Positions 1-13,323 of a stretch of 64,000 nucleotides of DNA are shown here, in pieces (within the stretch, counting starts at the first letter, position 1; each line of letters opens with the position of its first letter). This DNA comes from Speluncibacter jeojiensis (GTDB taxonomy: Bacteria; Actinomycetota; Actinomycetes; Mycobacteriales; Mycobacteriaceae), in NCBI RefSeq assembly GCF_029589495.1, contig NZ_JAAIVF010000004.1, forward strand, positions 186,001 to 250,000, given 5' to 3'. Under the pieces are notes generated by a model. That model searched no databases. It was given only the letters and a program-made list of their open reading frames with translations, and was not told the origin of the DNA. The position numbers and the translations under genes were made by a program.

Positions 1-119
<119 letters not shown>

Positions 120-120
<1 letters not shown>

Positions 121-1262
121 TAGTTCTTGACTCCCTCGAGCAGGCTGGTGAAACGGTCGAACAGGTAGGCGGCGTCGTGCGGGCCGGCGGCGGCCTCCGG
201 GTGGTACTGGACCGAGAAGGCCCGCCCGTCGAGCAACCGCACCCCCTCGACGGCGCCGTCGTTGGCGCAGGTGTGGCTGATCACCGCGCGCCCGAACGGG
301 GTGTCGAACTCCTGGCCTGCCTCGCCCTCGAGCGCGAACCCGTGGTTCTGCGCGGTGATCGAGATGCGGCCGGTCTCGTGTTCGATGACCGGGATGTTGA
401 TGCCGCGGTGGCCGAACTTCATCTTGTAGGTGCCCAGGCCCAGCGCGCGGCCGAGGATCTGGTTGCCGAAGCAGATGCCGAACAGCGGCAGCCCCTTGCC
501 GATGACGTCCTTGGTCAGCTGGACGGCGTCGTCGGCGGTGGCCGGGTCGCCGGGGCCGTTCGACAGGAACACCCCGTCGACGCCGAGCGCGGTGATGTCG
601 TCGAGGGTCGCCGACGCCGGCAGCACGTGCACACGCATGCCGCGCTGGGCGAACATGCGCGGGGTGTTCGACTTGATGCCCAGATCGATGGCGGCGACCG
701 TGAAGCGCGCCTCGCCGTCGGGCTCGACCAGGTAGCCGGTCTTGGTGGTCACCTCGCCGGCCAGGTCCGCGCCGAGCATCTGCGGCTGCCCGGTGACCTG
801 GGCGAGCATCAGCTCGTCGGTGCCGAGTGCGTCGCCGGAGAAGATCCCGGCGCGCATCGAGCCGCGGGTGCGCAGGTGGCGCACCAGCGCGCGGGTGTCG
901 ATGCCGGCGATGCCGACGATGTCCTGGCGGACCAGCTCGTCGTCGAGCGAACCGGTGGCACGCCAGCTCGACACGCGGCGGGAGGGGTCGCGCACGACAT
1001 AGCCGGCGACCCAGATCTTCGCCCCGGCGGCGCTGCCGTCCGGCCCGACCGACTCGTTGTCCTCGTCGTTCCAGCCGGTGTTCCCGATCTGCGGCGCCGT
1101 GGAGACCACGATCTGCCGGTGGTAGCTCGGGTCGGTGAGCGTCTCCTGGTAACCGGTCATGCCGGTGCTGAAGACCGCCTCGCCGAGGGTGCGCCCGACC
1201 GCGCCGAAGCTCTCGCCGCGGAAGGACCGTCCGTCCTCCAGTACCAGTACCGCCTCGCTCAC
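120..1262 (-). CDS. carA: Carbamoyl-phosphate synthase small (glutaminase) subunit
   Basis: 380 residues, the usual CarA length. The glutamine amidotransferase class I half carries the nucleophile motif [10 protein letters not shown] and the His/Glu pair in [11 protein letters not shown] near the C-terminus. It hydrolyses glutamine and passes ammonia to CarB. I chose the GTG at 1262 because the protein then opens [13 protein letters not shown] as in other CarA proteins. The longer upstream reading is the out-of-frame body of the preceding gene. The start overlaps the stop of the upstream gene (GTGA), and the stop overlaps the carB start. Confidence 0.97.
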
Positions 1263-1816
1263 TGTCCTGCCTCTCTGTTCTGATCTGTGGTGCCCGACTT
1301 GTCGGCGCTGCCGCCGTGGAGCTGCTGCTCGGTGGCTACCCAGCGTGGATAGATGTTCTTGTCGTCGCCGCGGAACCCGGTGTCGATCTCGGTGGCGGGG
1401 TCCGGGCCGCCGCCCGGCCGCCACCGGATCACCAGCAGCCCGTCGCGGCTCATCACCTTGCCGGCGAGCCGCCGGTCGGTGCGGATCTCGACGATTGACT
1501 CGTCGGGGATCCACATTGGCTCACTGCCGTTGCGTTCGAGCAGGATGCCCCGGCCGTGCCGCGACAGCGCGGCCGTCGCGCGGAAACCCAGGTCCCCGAC
1601 CGTGATCCGGTCCTGCCAGTTCGGCGCCATCGTGCTGCCGACGTACACGCCGGTGGTCACCGGCAGTACCGGTGGGCCCAGGTCCTCCGGACAGGTCGGC
1701 AGGTCGCCGAGGATCGCGCCCTGGTTGCGGGCCCGGCGGCGCCAGCCGCGGTACATCGCATAGACCAGCAGCGCCCAGAACGCGACCAGGATGATCACCA
1801 GAAATGCCCGGGTCAC
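1259..1816 (-). CDS. Membrane-anchored PH-like protein of the pyr operon (Rv1382-like)
   Basis: 185 residues from a GTG start that overlaps the pyrC stop (GTGA). Residues about 4-22 form one hydrophobic helix, followed by a basic stretch ([10 protein letters not shown]) and a soluble domain with alternating beta-like segments. In Mycobacterium tuberculosis the gene between pyrC and carA is Rv1382, a conserved membrane/export protein of unknown role; position, size and layout match. No catalytic motif is visible. The overlaps on both sides suggest co-translation with pyrC and carA, but a link to pyrimidine synthesis is only inferred from position. Confidence 0.85.
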   Translation of the reverse strand: MTRAFLVIILVAFWALLVYAMYRGWRRRARNQGAILGDLPTCPEDLGPPVLPVTTGVYVGSTMAPNWQDRITVGDLGFRATAALSRHGRGILLERNGSEPMWIPDESIVEIRTDRRLAGKVMSRDGLLVIRWRPGGGPDPATEIDTGFRGDDKNIYPRWVATEQQLHGGSADKSGTTDQNREAGQ

Positions 1817-3108
1817 AGTGCACGCACCTTTCCCTCGTGCGCGGTCACCCGGCCGCGCAGGATCGTCGTGGCGACCTTGGCCGGCAACTCCAGGCCCGCG
1901 TACGGGGTGTTGTCGGCGATGCTCGCCAATTCCTTCGCCTGCACCGTCCAGCGCGCATCCGCGTCGACCAGCACCAGGTTCGCCGGTTCGCCGACCGCGA
2001 TCGGCCGGCCCTGGTCCGGCAGCCCGACGATCTCGGCGGGCCGCTCGCTCATCACCCGCGCGACGCCGCGCCAGTCCAGCAGGCCCGGGCCGACCATCGT
2101 CTCGGCGATCACCGACAGGGCGGTCTCGAGCCCGAGCATGCCCGGCCGGGCCACCGAGAACTCGCAGCACTTGTCCTGCTCGGCGTGCGGGGCGTGGTCG
2201 GTGGCCACGCAGTCCACGGTGCCGTCGGCCAGCGCCGCGCGCAGCGCCTGCGCATCGGACGCCTCACGCAGCGGCGGATTGACCTTGTTGACCGCGTCGT
2301 AGGTCTCCAGCCGCGAGTCGTCGAGCAGCAGATGATGCGGGGTGACCTCGGCCGTGATCGAAATACCTTGCGCCTTGGCCCATTTGAGCAGCTCGACGGT
2401 GCCCGCAGTGGAGGCGTGGCACACATGCACGCGGGCGCCGGCGTCGCGGGCCAGCAGCGCGTCGCGCACGACGATCGACTCCTCGGCGACACGCGGCCAA
2501 CCGGCCAGGCCCAGGCGCGCGGCGTTCGGGCCCTCGTGGGCGACGGCGCCGACGGTCAGGCGGGGCTCCTCGGCGTGCTGCGCGATGAGCACCCCCAGAC
2601 CGCGGGAGTACTCGAGGGCGCGGCGCATCAGCAGCGGGTCGTCGACGCACTTGCCGTCGTCGGAGAACATCCGCACCGCGCCGACGCCGTTCGCCATGGC
2701 GCCCATCTCGGCGAGCTGTTTGCCGCCGAGCCCGGCGGTGACCGCACCGACCGGATGCACGTCGACCAGCCCGACCTCCTGGCCGCGGCGCCACACGTGG
2801 TCGGTGACCACCGCGTTGTCGGCGACCGGATCGGTGTTGGCCATCGCGAACACCGCGGTGTAGCCGCCGAGCGCCGCGGCGGCCGAACCGGTCGCGATGG
2901 TCTCGGTGTCCTCCCGGCCGGGTTCGCGCAGGTGGGTGTGCATGTCGACGAACCCGGGCAGCAGCACCTGGCCCGCACCGTCGATCACCTCGACACCCTC
3001 CGTGGCCGCCAGCCCCGCACCGATCTCGAGGATCTGGCCCTCGCCGAGCAGCACGTCGACCGGGTCGCCCTCGCCGTACGGCCGCACACCCTTGAGCAGT
3101 ACCTGCAT
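1813..3108 (-). CDS. pyrC: Dihydroorotase
   Basis: 431 residues. Cyclises carbamoyl aspartate to dihydroorotate. Zinc-binding motif [10 protein letters not shown] lies near residue 60, with HASTAG and ATDHAPH further on, as expected for the amidohydrolase superfamily class I dihydroorotase. The ATG at 3108 has a GGAG Shine-Dalgarno six bases upstream. An in-frame GTG at 3168 overlaps the pyrB stop (GTGA) and would add 20 residues; I prefer the ATG because of the ribosome site and because the protein then opens like its homologues. The stop overlaps the next gene's start. Confidence 0.96.
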   Translation of the reverse strand: MQVLLKGVRPYGEGDPVDVLLGEGQILEIGAGLAATEGVEVIDGAGQVLLPGFVDMHTHLREPGREDTETIATGSAAAALGGYTAVFAMANTDPVADNAVVTDHVWRRGQEVGLVDVHPVGAVTAGLGGKQLAEMGAMANGVGAVRMFSDDGKCVDDPLLMRRALEYSRGLGVLIAQHAEEPRLTVGAVAHEGPNAARLGLAGWPRVAEESIVVRDALLARDAGARVHVCHASTAGTVELLKWAKAQGISITAEVTPHHLLLDDSRLETYDAVNKVNPPLREASDAQALRAALADGTVDCVATDHAPHAEQDKCCEFSVARPGMLGLETALSVIAETMVGPGLLDWRGVARVMSERPAEIVGLPDQGRPIAVGEPANLVLVDADARWTVQAKELASIADNTPYAGLELPAKVATTILRGRVTAHEGKVRAL

Positions 3109-3164
3109 GTTCACTCCAGAATCGTTCCCGGGCGCGTGTGCTCCCGCGCTGTTGACCTCCGCGC

Positions 3165-4783
<1,619 letters not shown>

Positions 4784-4786
4784 TTA

Positions 4787-6121
4787 TCAGGATCGCGGCA
4801 GCGCCCCGAGCGCGGACTCGAGCACGGACAGGCCGTCGACCAGCAGTTCCTCGCCGATCACCAAGGGCGGCAACAACCGGATGACGTTCCCGTAGGTGCC
4901 ACAGGTGAGCAGTATCACGCCGTGCCCGAGCGTGTCGGCGGCGACCTTTCGGGCGAACTCCGGCGCCGGTTCGGTGGTTCCGGGCCGCACCAGTTCCAGC
5001 GCGAGCATGGCGCCGCGGCCGCGCACCTGGCCGATCGCGGGGTGAGGGAGCGACTGCAGCCGCGGCAGCACCCGTTCGCCGATGCGGCGAGCCCGGCCCA
5101 CCAGGTCCAGCTCGACCATCTGGTCGAGCGTGGCCACCGCCGCCGCGCAGGCGACCGGATTGCCACCGTAGGTGCCGCCGAGCCCCGACGGGTGCACGGC
5201 ATCCATCAGTTCGGCCCGGCCGGTCACCGCCGCCAGCGGCAGCCCGTCGGCGAGCGCCTTGCCCGACGTCACCAGGTCCGGCACCACCCCGTCGTGCTCG
5301 CAGGAGAACCAGGCGCCGGTGCGCGCGAGCCCGGCCTGGATCTCGTCCGCAATGCTGACCACGCCGTGCTCACGCGCCCAATCGGTCAGTGCGACAAGGA
5401 ATCCCGCGTCGGGGACGATGAACCCGCCCTCGCCCTGGATGGGCTCGAACAGCACCGCGGCGACGCGGTCGGCGCCCACCTCGGATTCGATCTTCGCGAT
5501 CGTGCGGGCGGCGGCCTGCGCACCGGACAGTCCGTCGCGGTACGGATACGAGCCGGGCACTCGGTAGACCTCGGGCGCGAACGGCCCGAACCCCGACTTG
5601 TACGGCATCGCCTTGGCAGTCAATGCCATCGTGAGATTGGTGCGGCCGTGATAGGCGTTGTCCAGCACCACGATCGCGCTGCGTCCGGTGGCGTAGCGGG
5701 CGACCTTGACCGCGTTCTCGACAGCCTCCGCACCGGAGTTCAGCAGGATGGTGCGCTTGTCGTGGTCGCCGGGAGTCAGTTCGTTCAGATACTCGGCGAC
5801 GGCGATGTACCCCTCGTACGGGGTGGCCATGAAGCAGGTGTGGGTGAAGCGGCGGACCTGGTCGGACACCGCGGCGGCGACCGCCGGGTTCGAAGCCCCC
5901 ACGCCGGTGACGGCGATGCCGGAGCCGAGGTCGATCAACGCGTTGCCGTCGACGTCGACCACGATCGCGCCGTCGACCTCGGCCGCGTACACCGGGGCGG
6001 CGGAGCTCACGCCGGGCGGGACCGCACAGGCCCGGCGCCGCGCCAGTTCCTGCGAGCGCGGGCCGGGCAGCGCGGTGTTCACCTGCCGGCGTTGGGGCAG
6101 TCGGAATGTCGGCTGACTCAT
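4787..6121 (-). CDS. gabT: 4-Aminobutyrate aminotransferase (class III, PLP)
   Basis: 444 residues. Class III aminotransferase: cofactor-contacting LLNSGAEAVENAVK near residue 126, the SIADEIQAG aspartate near 259, and the Schiff-base lysine in TSGKALADGLPL at about residue 288. The best match in memory is GabT, which converts 4-aminobutyrate and 2-oxoglutarate to succinate semialdehyde and glutamate. Related omega-amino acid substrates cannot be excluded from sequence. No gabD lies nearby. The gene is followed 63 bases later by pyrR on the same strand and is preceded by the end of the nusB unit, so it is probably its own transcription unit. Confidence 0.85.
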   Translation of the reverse strand: MSQPTFRLPQRRQVNTALPGPRSQELARRRACAVPPGVSSAAPVYAAEVDGAIVVDVDGNALIDLGSGIAVTGVGASNPAVAAAVSDQVRRFTHTCFMATPYEGYIAVAEYLNELTPGDHDKRTILLNSGAEAVENAVKVARYATGRSAIVVLDNAYHGRTNLTMALTAKAMPYKSGFGPFAPEVYRVPGSYPYRDGLSGAQAAARTIAKIESEVGADRVAAVLFEPIQGEGGFIVPDAGFLVALTDWAREHGVVSIADEIQAGLARTGAWFSCEHDGVVPDLVTSGKALADGLPLAAVTGRAELMDAVHPSGLGGTYGGNPVACAAAVATLDQMVELDLVGRARRIGERVLPRLQSLPHPAIGQVRGRGAMLALELVRPGTTEPAPEFARKVAADTLGHGVILLTCGTYGNVIRLLPPLVIGEELLVDGLSVLESALGALPRS

Positions 6122-6186
6122 CTGCCCTCCCGGTGGTCACTCCGGCGGACCCCGCGCTGTACGGCACGAGCTGTGTCCACCAGTGT

Positions 6187-6200
6187 GACCCCGGCGGGTC
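6187..6200 (-). terminator. Hairpin directly after nusB
   Basis: GACCC-CGGC-GGGTC, a perfect 5-bp GC-only stem with a 4-base loop, starts three bases beyond the nusB stop. There is no U-tract, as is common for actinobacterial end signals. It is probably the end of the pepQ-efp-nusB transcript. Confidence 0.4.
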
Positions 6201-6202
6201 GG

Positions 6203-6718
6203 TCAGTTGCCCGGTTCGGGATCTCCCGGGTCGTTCTCGTCACGCGCCTCACTGCGCAGGGTCGCGGCCGCGGCGGCGCGCACCTGCGGCGCCACCAGGA
6301 CCACCTGGCCGAGCACCCCGTTGACGAACGCGGGCGAATCGTCGGTGGACAGCGCCTTGGCCAGTTCCACCGCCTCGTCGACCGCGACCACCTCGGGCAC
6401 GTCGGAGGTGTGCAACAGCTCCCACACCGCGATGCGCAGGATCGCGCGGTCCACGGCAGGAAGCCGCTCGAGGCTCCAGTCCTGCAGATGCGAGGAGATG
6501 ACCTCGTCGATGCGGTCCCGGTTCTCGGCGACGCCGCGCACGAGGGTGAGCGTGTACTCGGCGACCGGGGCGACCTGGTCGTCGTCGCGGGCCAGCACCA
6601 TCCGCTCGTCCGCGAGATCCCGCGGATCCGCCCCGCGGGCCTCGGCCTCGAAGAGCAGGTCGACGGCGCGCTTGCGGGACTTGTGCCGAGCGCCGAGCTT
6701 CTTGTACGAGCTGCTCAC
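6203..6718 (-). CDS. nusB: Transcription antitermination factor NusB
   Basis: 171 residues from a GTG start. NusB pairs with NusE (ribosomal S10) and boxA RNA to keep RNA polymerase processive on rRNA operons. Hallmarks are the N-terminal [16 protein letters not shown] helix, [19 protein letters not shown] near residue 90 and FVNGVLG after it. The C-terminal 25 residues are an acidic, disordered-looking tail typical of actinobacterial NusB. The gene starts one base after the efp stop and belongs to the pepQ-efp-nusB unit conserved in mycobacteria. Confidence 0.97.
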   Translation of the reverse strand: MSSSYKKLGARHKSRKRAVDLLFEAEARGADPRDLADERMVLARDDDQVAPVAEYTLTLVRGVAENRDRIDEVISSHLQDWSLERLPAVDRAILRIAVWELLHTSDVPEVVAVDEAVELAKALSTDDSPAFVNGVLGQVVLVAPQVRAAAAATLRSEARDENDPGDPEPGN

Positions 6719-6719
6719 G

Positions 6720-7283
6720 TCAGGCGTTCACACGGCTGAGGTAGCTGCCGTCGCGGGTGTCGACCTTGAGCTTGTCGCCGATGTTGATGAACAGCGGCAC
6801 CTGGATCTCGGCGCCGGTCTCGAGGGTGGCGGGCTTGGTGCCGCCGGTCGAGCGGTCGCCCTGCAGGCCCGGGTCGGTGTGCTGCACGACGTACTCCGCC
6901 GAGACCGGCAGCTCGACGTACAGCGGCGCGCCCTCGTTGGTGGCGATCTGCACGGTCATGTTCTCGAGCAGGAACTTCGCGTCGCCGCCAAGCAGGTCGC
7001 CGCTGATCTGGACCTGATCGAAGGTCTGACTGTCCATGAAGACGTAGTCGTTGCCGTCCTGGTACAGGTACGTCATGTCGCGACGGTCGACGGTGGCGGT
7101 CTCCACCTTGACGCCGGCGTTGAAGGTCTTGTCGACGGTCTTGCCGGAGGTGACGTTCTTGAGCTTCGTGCGGACGAACGCGGGACCCTTGCCCGGCTTG
7201 ACGTGCTGGAACTCGATGATCTGCCAGAGCTGGCCCTCGATGTTGAGCACGAGCCCGTTCTTGAAGTCGCTGGTCGAAGCCAC
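6720..7283 (-). CDS. efp: Translation elongation factor P
   Basis: 187 residues, standard EF-P length. EF-P relieves ribosome stalling at proline runs. The KOW-like N-terminal domain holds the loop [12 protein letters not shown], whose lysine is the usual modification site, and the C-terminal OB domain has [16 protein letters not shown]. The GTG at 7283 is chosen over an upstream in-frame start because an AGAGAGG ribosome site lies in front of it and the protein then opens [12 protein letters not shown] as in homologues. Confidence 0.97.
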   Translation of the reverse strand: MASTSDFKNGLVLNIEGQLWQIIEFQHVKPGKGPAFVRTKLKNVTSGKTVDKTFNAGVKVETATVDRRDMTYLYQDGNDYVFMDSQTFDQVQISGDLLGGDAKFLLENMTVQIATNEGAPLYVELPVSAEYVVQHTDPGLQGDRSTGGTKPATLETGAEIQVPLFINIGDKLKVDTRDGSYLSRVNA

Positions 7284-7334
7284 TGTTCGCCTCTCTGAAG
7301 TGTCTCTGCCGCACATCGGCAGGTCGGTAGGCCG

Positions 7335-8438
7335 TCAGATGACGACCAGGTCCTTGGTGGTGAGGGTGAGCAATTCGGGACCCGGCTCGCGCACCACGAG
7401 CGTGTCCTCGATCCGCACCCCGCCGCGACCGGCGAAATACACGCCAGGTTCGACGGTGACGGTCGCACCTGAGGAAAGTGTACCGGTGGCATTCGCGCCG
7501 ATTCCCGGCGCTTCGTGGATCTGCAGACCCACCCCGTGTCCGAGGCCGTGCAGGAACAACTCCTCGTAGCCGGCCTCGGCGATCACCGCGCGGGCGGCGG
7601 CGTCGACGTCGGCGACCGCCGCCCCCGGCGACAGTGCCACCCGGCCCGCTGCCTGCGCGCGGGCGACCAGGTCGTAGATCTCCTGCTGCCACGCCGACGG
7701 TTCGCCCAGCACCACCGTGCGGGTCATGTCGGAGTGGTAGCCCCGCACCAGCGCCCCGAAGTCCAGCTTGACGAAGTCGCCAGTCGCCAGCACCGCATCG
7801 GTCGGCCGGTGATGCGGCACCGCCGAGTTCGCGCCCGCCGCGACGATGGTCTCGAACGAGATCCCGTCGGCGCCGTGTTCGAGCATCAGCCACTCGAGCC
7901 GCCGGGCCACCTCGAGTTCCGTTCTGCCGCGGCGGATCCCGCCCTCGGCGAGCAGCGCAGCGAGTGCCTCGTCCGCGGCCCGGCAGGCGTCACGCAGCAG
8001 CGCGATCTCGTGCTCGTCCTTGACCTCCCGCAGCCGCTCGACCAGCCCGCCCGCGCGGCGCAGTTCGATGTCCGACAGGTGCGCGGACAGCGCCGAGTAC
8101 TGGTCGACGGTCACCACCTGGCTCTCGAACCCGAGTCGGCGCAGACCGGCATCCTGGGCCAGTGTCGCCAGCCGCAGCGCGCTCGACCGGTCGATCTCCA
8201 CGGCCAGGTCCGGCACCTGTTCGGCGGACTGGGTCAGGTAGCGCCCGTCGGTGCACAGCAACGTCCGGTCCTCGGCGCCCGCCTCGTCGCGGGCGTCGAC
8301 GAGCAACGCGGCGTTGGAGCCGGTGAACCCCGTCAGATAACGGACGTTGAGCAGGTCGGTGACGAGCAACGCATCGATCTCCGCCTCGGCGAGCAGGGTC
8401 CGCAGTGCGTCGCGACGGGTCTCTTCGATTGCCGGCAT
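7335..8438 (-). CDS. pepQ: Xaa-Pro aminopeptidase / proline dipeptidase (M24)
   Basis: 367 residues. Two-domain creatinase/peptidase M24 protein: an N-terminal alpha/beta domain with YLTGFTGSNAAL, and a pita-bread C-terminal domain with all five metal ligands. These are Asp in KLDFGA and HSDMTRT, His in HGLGHGVG, and Glu in TVEPGVY and RIEDTL. It cleaves X-Pro bonds in the cytosol. Its position upstream of efp matches Rv2535c. The functional pairing with EF-P, both serving proline metabolism or translation, is often noted but not proven here. Confidence 0.94.
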   Translation of the reverse strand: MPAIEETRRDALRTLLAEAEIDALLVTDLLNVRYLTGFTGSNAALLVDARDEAGAEDRTLLCTDGRYLTQSAEQVPDLAVEIDRSSALRLATLAQDAGLRRLGFESQVVTVDQYSALSAHLSDIELRRAGGLVERLREVKDEHEIALLRDACRAADEALAALLAEGGIRRGRTELEVARRLEWLMLEHGADGISFETIVAAGANSAVPHHRPTDAVLATGDFVKLDFGALVRGYHSDMTRTVVLGEPSAWQQEIYDLVARAQAAGRVALSPGAAVADVDAAARAVIAEAGYEELFLHGLGHGVGLQIHEAPGIGANATGTLSSGATVTVEPGVYFAGRGGVRIEDTLVVREPGPELLTLTTKDLVVI

Positions 8439-8553
8439 CTGCTCAATCTAACGCCGCAGCGCGCCGGCCGGGCAACGCCGGCGAACGGGCTCGTGAGACG
8501 CGCACGTGTGGGTTGCGCCACTGCCTCCGATCGGCATCGCTACGCTGTCCGCT

Positions 8554-9036
8554 ATGAATCGTTGGGTGTTGCGTGCCGTCGGCATGTCGATCGTGCACAT
8601 CGCCGCGCGCACGGTCCTGGGGATCGTCATCGTGGAGGCCCCGCTGCACGGGACCACACTGAAGTTCGTCGCGTTGGCGATCGTGCTGCTCGTGGCGCTG
8701 ATCTGGGCGGGGATCGACGGCATTGTCGACGCCCGCCGGCACGAGGATCCCGATGATCGCGAGGATCTGATCATGGTGTGGATCAAGGCGGGCGTCGTCA
8801 CCGCGCTGATCTCCGGGGTGGTCTGCTACATCATCGACCAGGCCGGGGTGTCCGGAATCGGCGCGACCTCGTTCTTCTTCGAGATCACCTCCGGCGCCGC
8901 CGGGACCGCGCTGATGATCATCGCGCCCGCCGCGGTCGGGTTGCTGGTCGGCCGCTGGCTCGGTCGCCGCGAACACAAGTCCGAGCGCGACGAGGAGCTC
9001 TACGAGGAGCGCGAGGCCCACGAGCTGCACGCCTGA
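8554..9036 (+). CDS. Conserved four-helix membrane protein (Rv2536-like, B-4DMT family)
   Basis: 160 residues with four predicted membrane helices (about residues 10-27, 33-55, 79-97, 112-132) and a highly charged C-terminal tail (RREHKSERDEELYEER). It stands on the opposite strand between pepQ and aroQ, as Rv2536 does between Rv2535c and Rv2537c. Such proteins are annotated as B-4DMT-type putative transporters, but no substrate is known. ATG 8554 is preferred to an upstream ATG (8506), which would begin inside the pepQ promoter area. Confidence 0.8.
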   Translation: MNRWVLRAVGMSIVHIAARTVLGIVIVEAPLHGTTLKFVALAIVLLVALIWAGIDGIVDARRHEDPDDREDLIMVWIKAGVVTALISGVVCYIIDQAGVSGIGATSFFFEITSGAAGTALMIIAPAAVGLLVGRWLGRREHKSERDEELYEEREAHELHA

Positions 9037-9051
9037 AGCCCATCGGCACGA

Positions 9052-9086
9052 AGCGGGCCCGTCCGGATCGACCGGATGGGCCCGCT
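9052..9086. terminator. Strong bidirectional terminator hairpin
   Basis: A 15-bp stem with a single G/T wobble (left arm starts AGCGGGCCC, right arm ends GGGCCCGCT) encloses a 5-base loop. It lies between two convergent genes, the membrane protein ending at 9036 and aroQ ending at 9099. Short T-rich bases follow it on the plus strand (TTGCTGT). This is the clearest intrinsic-terminator-like structure in the window. Confidence 0.85.
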
Positions 9087-9098
9087 TGCTGTGCGCGG

Positions 9099-9548
9099 TC
9101 AGCTCGTGGGGTACGGGTACCCGGCGCGTTCGGCCAGGTAGGTCAGCGCCAGTTCGTAGCCGGTCAGGCCGAGCCCGACGATCACACCGGTGGCGATGGG
9201 GCTCAGGTACGAGTGGTGCCGGAACTCCTCGCGGGCGTGGACGTTCGAGATGTGCACCTCGATCAGTCCCTCGGTGAGTTCGGCGCACGCGTCGCGCAGC
9301 GCCACCGAGGTGTGGGTCAGTCCGCCGGCGTTGAGCACCACCGGCTCGCCCGCGTCGGCCGCCTCGTGCACCCAGCCGATCAGTTCGCCCTCGTGGTCGC
9401 TCTGCCGGACGGTCACCGACAGGCCCAGCCGTTCCGCGGCGCATTCACACCGGTCGACCAGGTCCGCGTAGCCGGCCGAACCGTAGACCTCCGGCTGGCG
9501 CTTGCCGAGCCGGCCCAGGTTCGGTCCGTTGAGGACATTGACCTTCAT
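9099..9548 (-). CDS. aroQ: Type II 3-dehydroquinate dehydratase
   Basis: 149 residues, standard for the small dodecameric type II enzyme that dehydrates 3-dehydroquinate. Conserved motifs are [20 protein letters not shown] at the N-terminus, [15 protein letters not shown] in the middle, and [17 protein letters not shown] with the catalytic histidine. ATG 9548 has AAGGTGG seven bases upstream; a GTG two codons earlier (9554) is the alternative. It starts 14 bases after aroB and ends the shikimate operon. Confidence 0.97.
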   Translation of the reverse strand: MKVNVLNGPNLGRLGKRQPEVYGSAGYADLVDRCECAAERLGLSVTVRQSDHEGELIGWVHEAADAGEPVVLNAGGLTHTSVALRDACAELTEGLIEVHISNVHAREEFRHHSYLSPIATGVIVGLGLTGYELALTYLAERAGYPYPTS

Positions 9549-9561
9549 CGCCACACCACCT

Positions 9562-11221
<1,660 letters not shown>

Positions 11222-11222
<1 letters not shown>

Positions 11223-12424
11223 TACGGCCGCGACTCCTCGTGCCGCAGACGCTGCTGCACGGTCTCCTGGTAGGCGGCGATGTTGCGGCGGGTCTCGGCG
11301 ATCGAGTCGCCGCCGAACTTGTCCAGCGCCGCCTGCGCGACGACCAGCGCGACCATCGACTCGGCGACCACGCCGGCCGCCGGGACCGCACACACGTCCG
11401 AGCGCTGGTGGATGGCGACCGCCTGCTCGCCGGTGGCCATGTCCACCGTCGACAGCGCGCGCGGCACCGTGGAGATCGGCTTCATCGCCGCGCGCACCCG
11501 CAGCGGCTCGCCGTTGGTCATGCCGCCCTCGAGGCCACCGGCGCGGTTGGTCGAGCGGAGCACGCCGTCGGGACCCGGACGCATCTCGTCGTGGGCGGCA
11601 CTGCCGCGTCGGCGCGCGGTCTCGAAGCCGTCGCCGACCTCGACACCCTTGATCGCCTGGATGCCCATCAGTGCCGCGGCCAGCCGCGAGTCGAGCCGGT
11701 TCTCGCCGCTGATGAACGAGCCGAGCCCGATCGGCAACCCGTGCACCACGACCTCGACGACCCCGCCGAGGGTGTCGCCCTCGCGCTTGGCCGCGTCGAT
11801 CTCGGCGATCATCGCCTCTTCGCCCTGCTTGTCGAAGGCACGCACCGGGCTGGCGTCGATCACGTCGCGGTCGCCGGGACCGGGCACCCCCGGCTCGGCG
11901 ACCCCGGCCCCACCGATCGAGACGACATGGGAGAGCACCTCCACACCGAATGCCTGGCGCAGGAAGGCGCGGGCGACGGTGCCGGCCGCGACGCGCGCCG
12001 CCGTCTCGCGGGCGCTGGCGCGCTCGAGCACCGGGCGGGCGTCGTCGAAGCCGTACTTGAGCATGCCGGAGAAGTCGGCGTGGCCCGGGCGCGGGCGGGT
12101 CAGCGGCGCGTTGCGTGCGAGGTCCTCGATCTCGGACTCGTCGACCGGGTCGGCCGACATCACCTGTTCCCACTTGGGCCATTCGGTGTTGCCGATCTGG
12201 ATGGCGATCGGCCCGCCGAGGGTCTTGCCGTGCCGGACGCCGCCGGTCACCGTCACCTTGTCCGCCTCGAAGGACATCCTCGCGCCGCGGCCGTAGCCGA
12301 GGCGGCGACGGGCCAGTTCGGACGAGATCTCGGTCGTGGTCAACTCCACACCTGCGACCATGCCCTCCACCAGGGAGGTCAGGGACGGTCCGTGGGATTC
12401 TCCAGCAGTAATCCAGCGCAGCAC
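11222..12424 (-). CDS. aroC: Chorismate synthase
   Basis: 400 residues from a GTG start. Eliminates phosphate from EPSP to give chorismate, using reduced FMN. Signatures include [17 protein letters not shown] at the N-terminus, the [11 protein letters not shown] basic segment, and [12 protein letters not shown] with the FMN-contacting residues; the conserved [12 protein letters not shown] lies near residue 295. No flavin reductase domain is present (monofunctional type). It heads the aroC-aroK-aroB-aroQ run. Confidence 0.97.
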
Positions 12425-12470
12425 AGCCCTGATCTTTCCATGCGCGGCCGCCGACCACCGACACGGCCGG

Positions 12471-13121
12471 TCAAGATGCCGCGATCAGCGCCAGGATCGC
12501 ACCCGCGCACATCCCGGGCCCGTGGGCGATGCGCGCGCCATGGTGGCGCAGTGCAAGCGCCACCAGTCCGGCGGCCGCGGTCGCGGCGGTGGCCAGCACC
12601 GCCGCCAGCAGCCAGGTCGATGCCCCCGCCGCGCCGGTCAGCGCGCCGACGGGCAGTGCCAATTTGACGTCCCCGCCGCCGAGCGCGGCGGGCCTGGCCA
12701 GGTGTACGAGCAGGTATACGACGAACAACGTGAGCGCGCCCAGGACCGCGGCCCCGCCGGTCCCGGTGGCCGCGGCATACAGCAGGGCGACCGCGGCCGC
12801 GGGCAACGTCAGCGCATCGGGCAGGCGGCGCTCGTGCAGGTCGATCACCGTCAGCGCCACGGCCCACCAGGTCGGCACCAACCACCACAGCAGTGCCACC
12901 CACCAGGCCACCGTCAGCCACCAGTCGGATTCCACCGACGCCGGCCGGCCGGCCAGTGCCACCGTCGCCGCGCCGGCCGCCGCGGCCCCCGCCTCGCACC
13001 AGCCGACGCGGATCGGTCCCGAGCGGGCCAGCCGTGACAGCAGTAGCCGCATGCCCCACCCGGCCGCAACTCCCGCCACCGCCACGACCACCACTGCGAT
13101 CCACCCCATGACGCCGATCAT
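12471..13121 (-). CDS. A24 prepilin peptidase, single-domain type
   Basis: About 216 residues, almost entirely hydrophobic with six to seven membrane helices. The two catalytic aspartates of A24 (TadV/PilD) peptidases are present: one in the segment [15 protein letters not shown] and one in [12 protein letters not shown]. The N-terminal methyltransferase domain of full PilD is absent, as in mycobacterial Rv2551c, which occupies the same place. It would cleave type IV prepilin leaders at the membrane. ATG 13121 is chosen; a TTG at 13133 is the upstream alternative. No pilin genes are in this window. Confidence 0.85.
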   Translation of the reverse strand: MIGVMGWIAVVVVAVAGVAAGWGMRLLLSRLARSGPIRVGWCEAGAAAAGAATVALAGRPASVESDWWLTVAWWVALLWWLVPTWWAVALTVIDLHERRLPDALTLPAAAVALLYAAATGTGGAAVLGALTLFVVYLLVHLARPAALGGGDVKLALPVGALTGAAGASTWLLAAVLATAATAAAGLVALALRHHGARIAHGPGMCAGAILALIAAS

Positions 13122-13233
13122 GCTGCGCCGCAAGCGCGGTTCGAGGTGACGCAGGTCAGGTTGGGGAAAGTCGGGGAGGCTGTGGACAGCCGATCCCCGG
13201 GAGATGGTGTGTCGATCGCCGCCCAGAGTTCAC

Positions 13234-13266
13234 ACACTTCCCATGTTTGGAAGTGTTCCCATGTTT
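13234..13266. repeat. Overlapping inverted and direct repeat upstream of the prepilin peptidase gene
   Basis: In the 202-base gap between aroE and the prepilin peptidase, ACACTTCC (13234-13241) and GGAAGTGT (13249-13256) form a perfect 8-bp stem with a 7-base loop. The 11-mer TTCCCATGTTT is repeated at 13238 and 13256, exactly 18 bases apart. No T-tract follows on either strand. This looks more like a protein-binding site than a terminator; the rest of the gap shows nothing recognisable. Confidence 0.55.
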
Positions 13267-13323
13267 CCCAGCGTTCGAACTGCGCGAACAGTCACGACAG
13301 TTGCAACACTGGGGCTCGAGATG

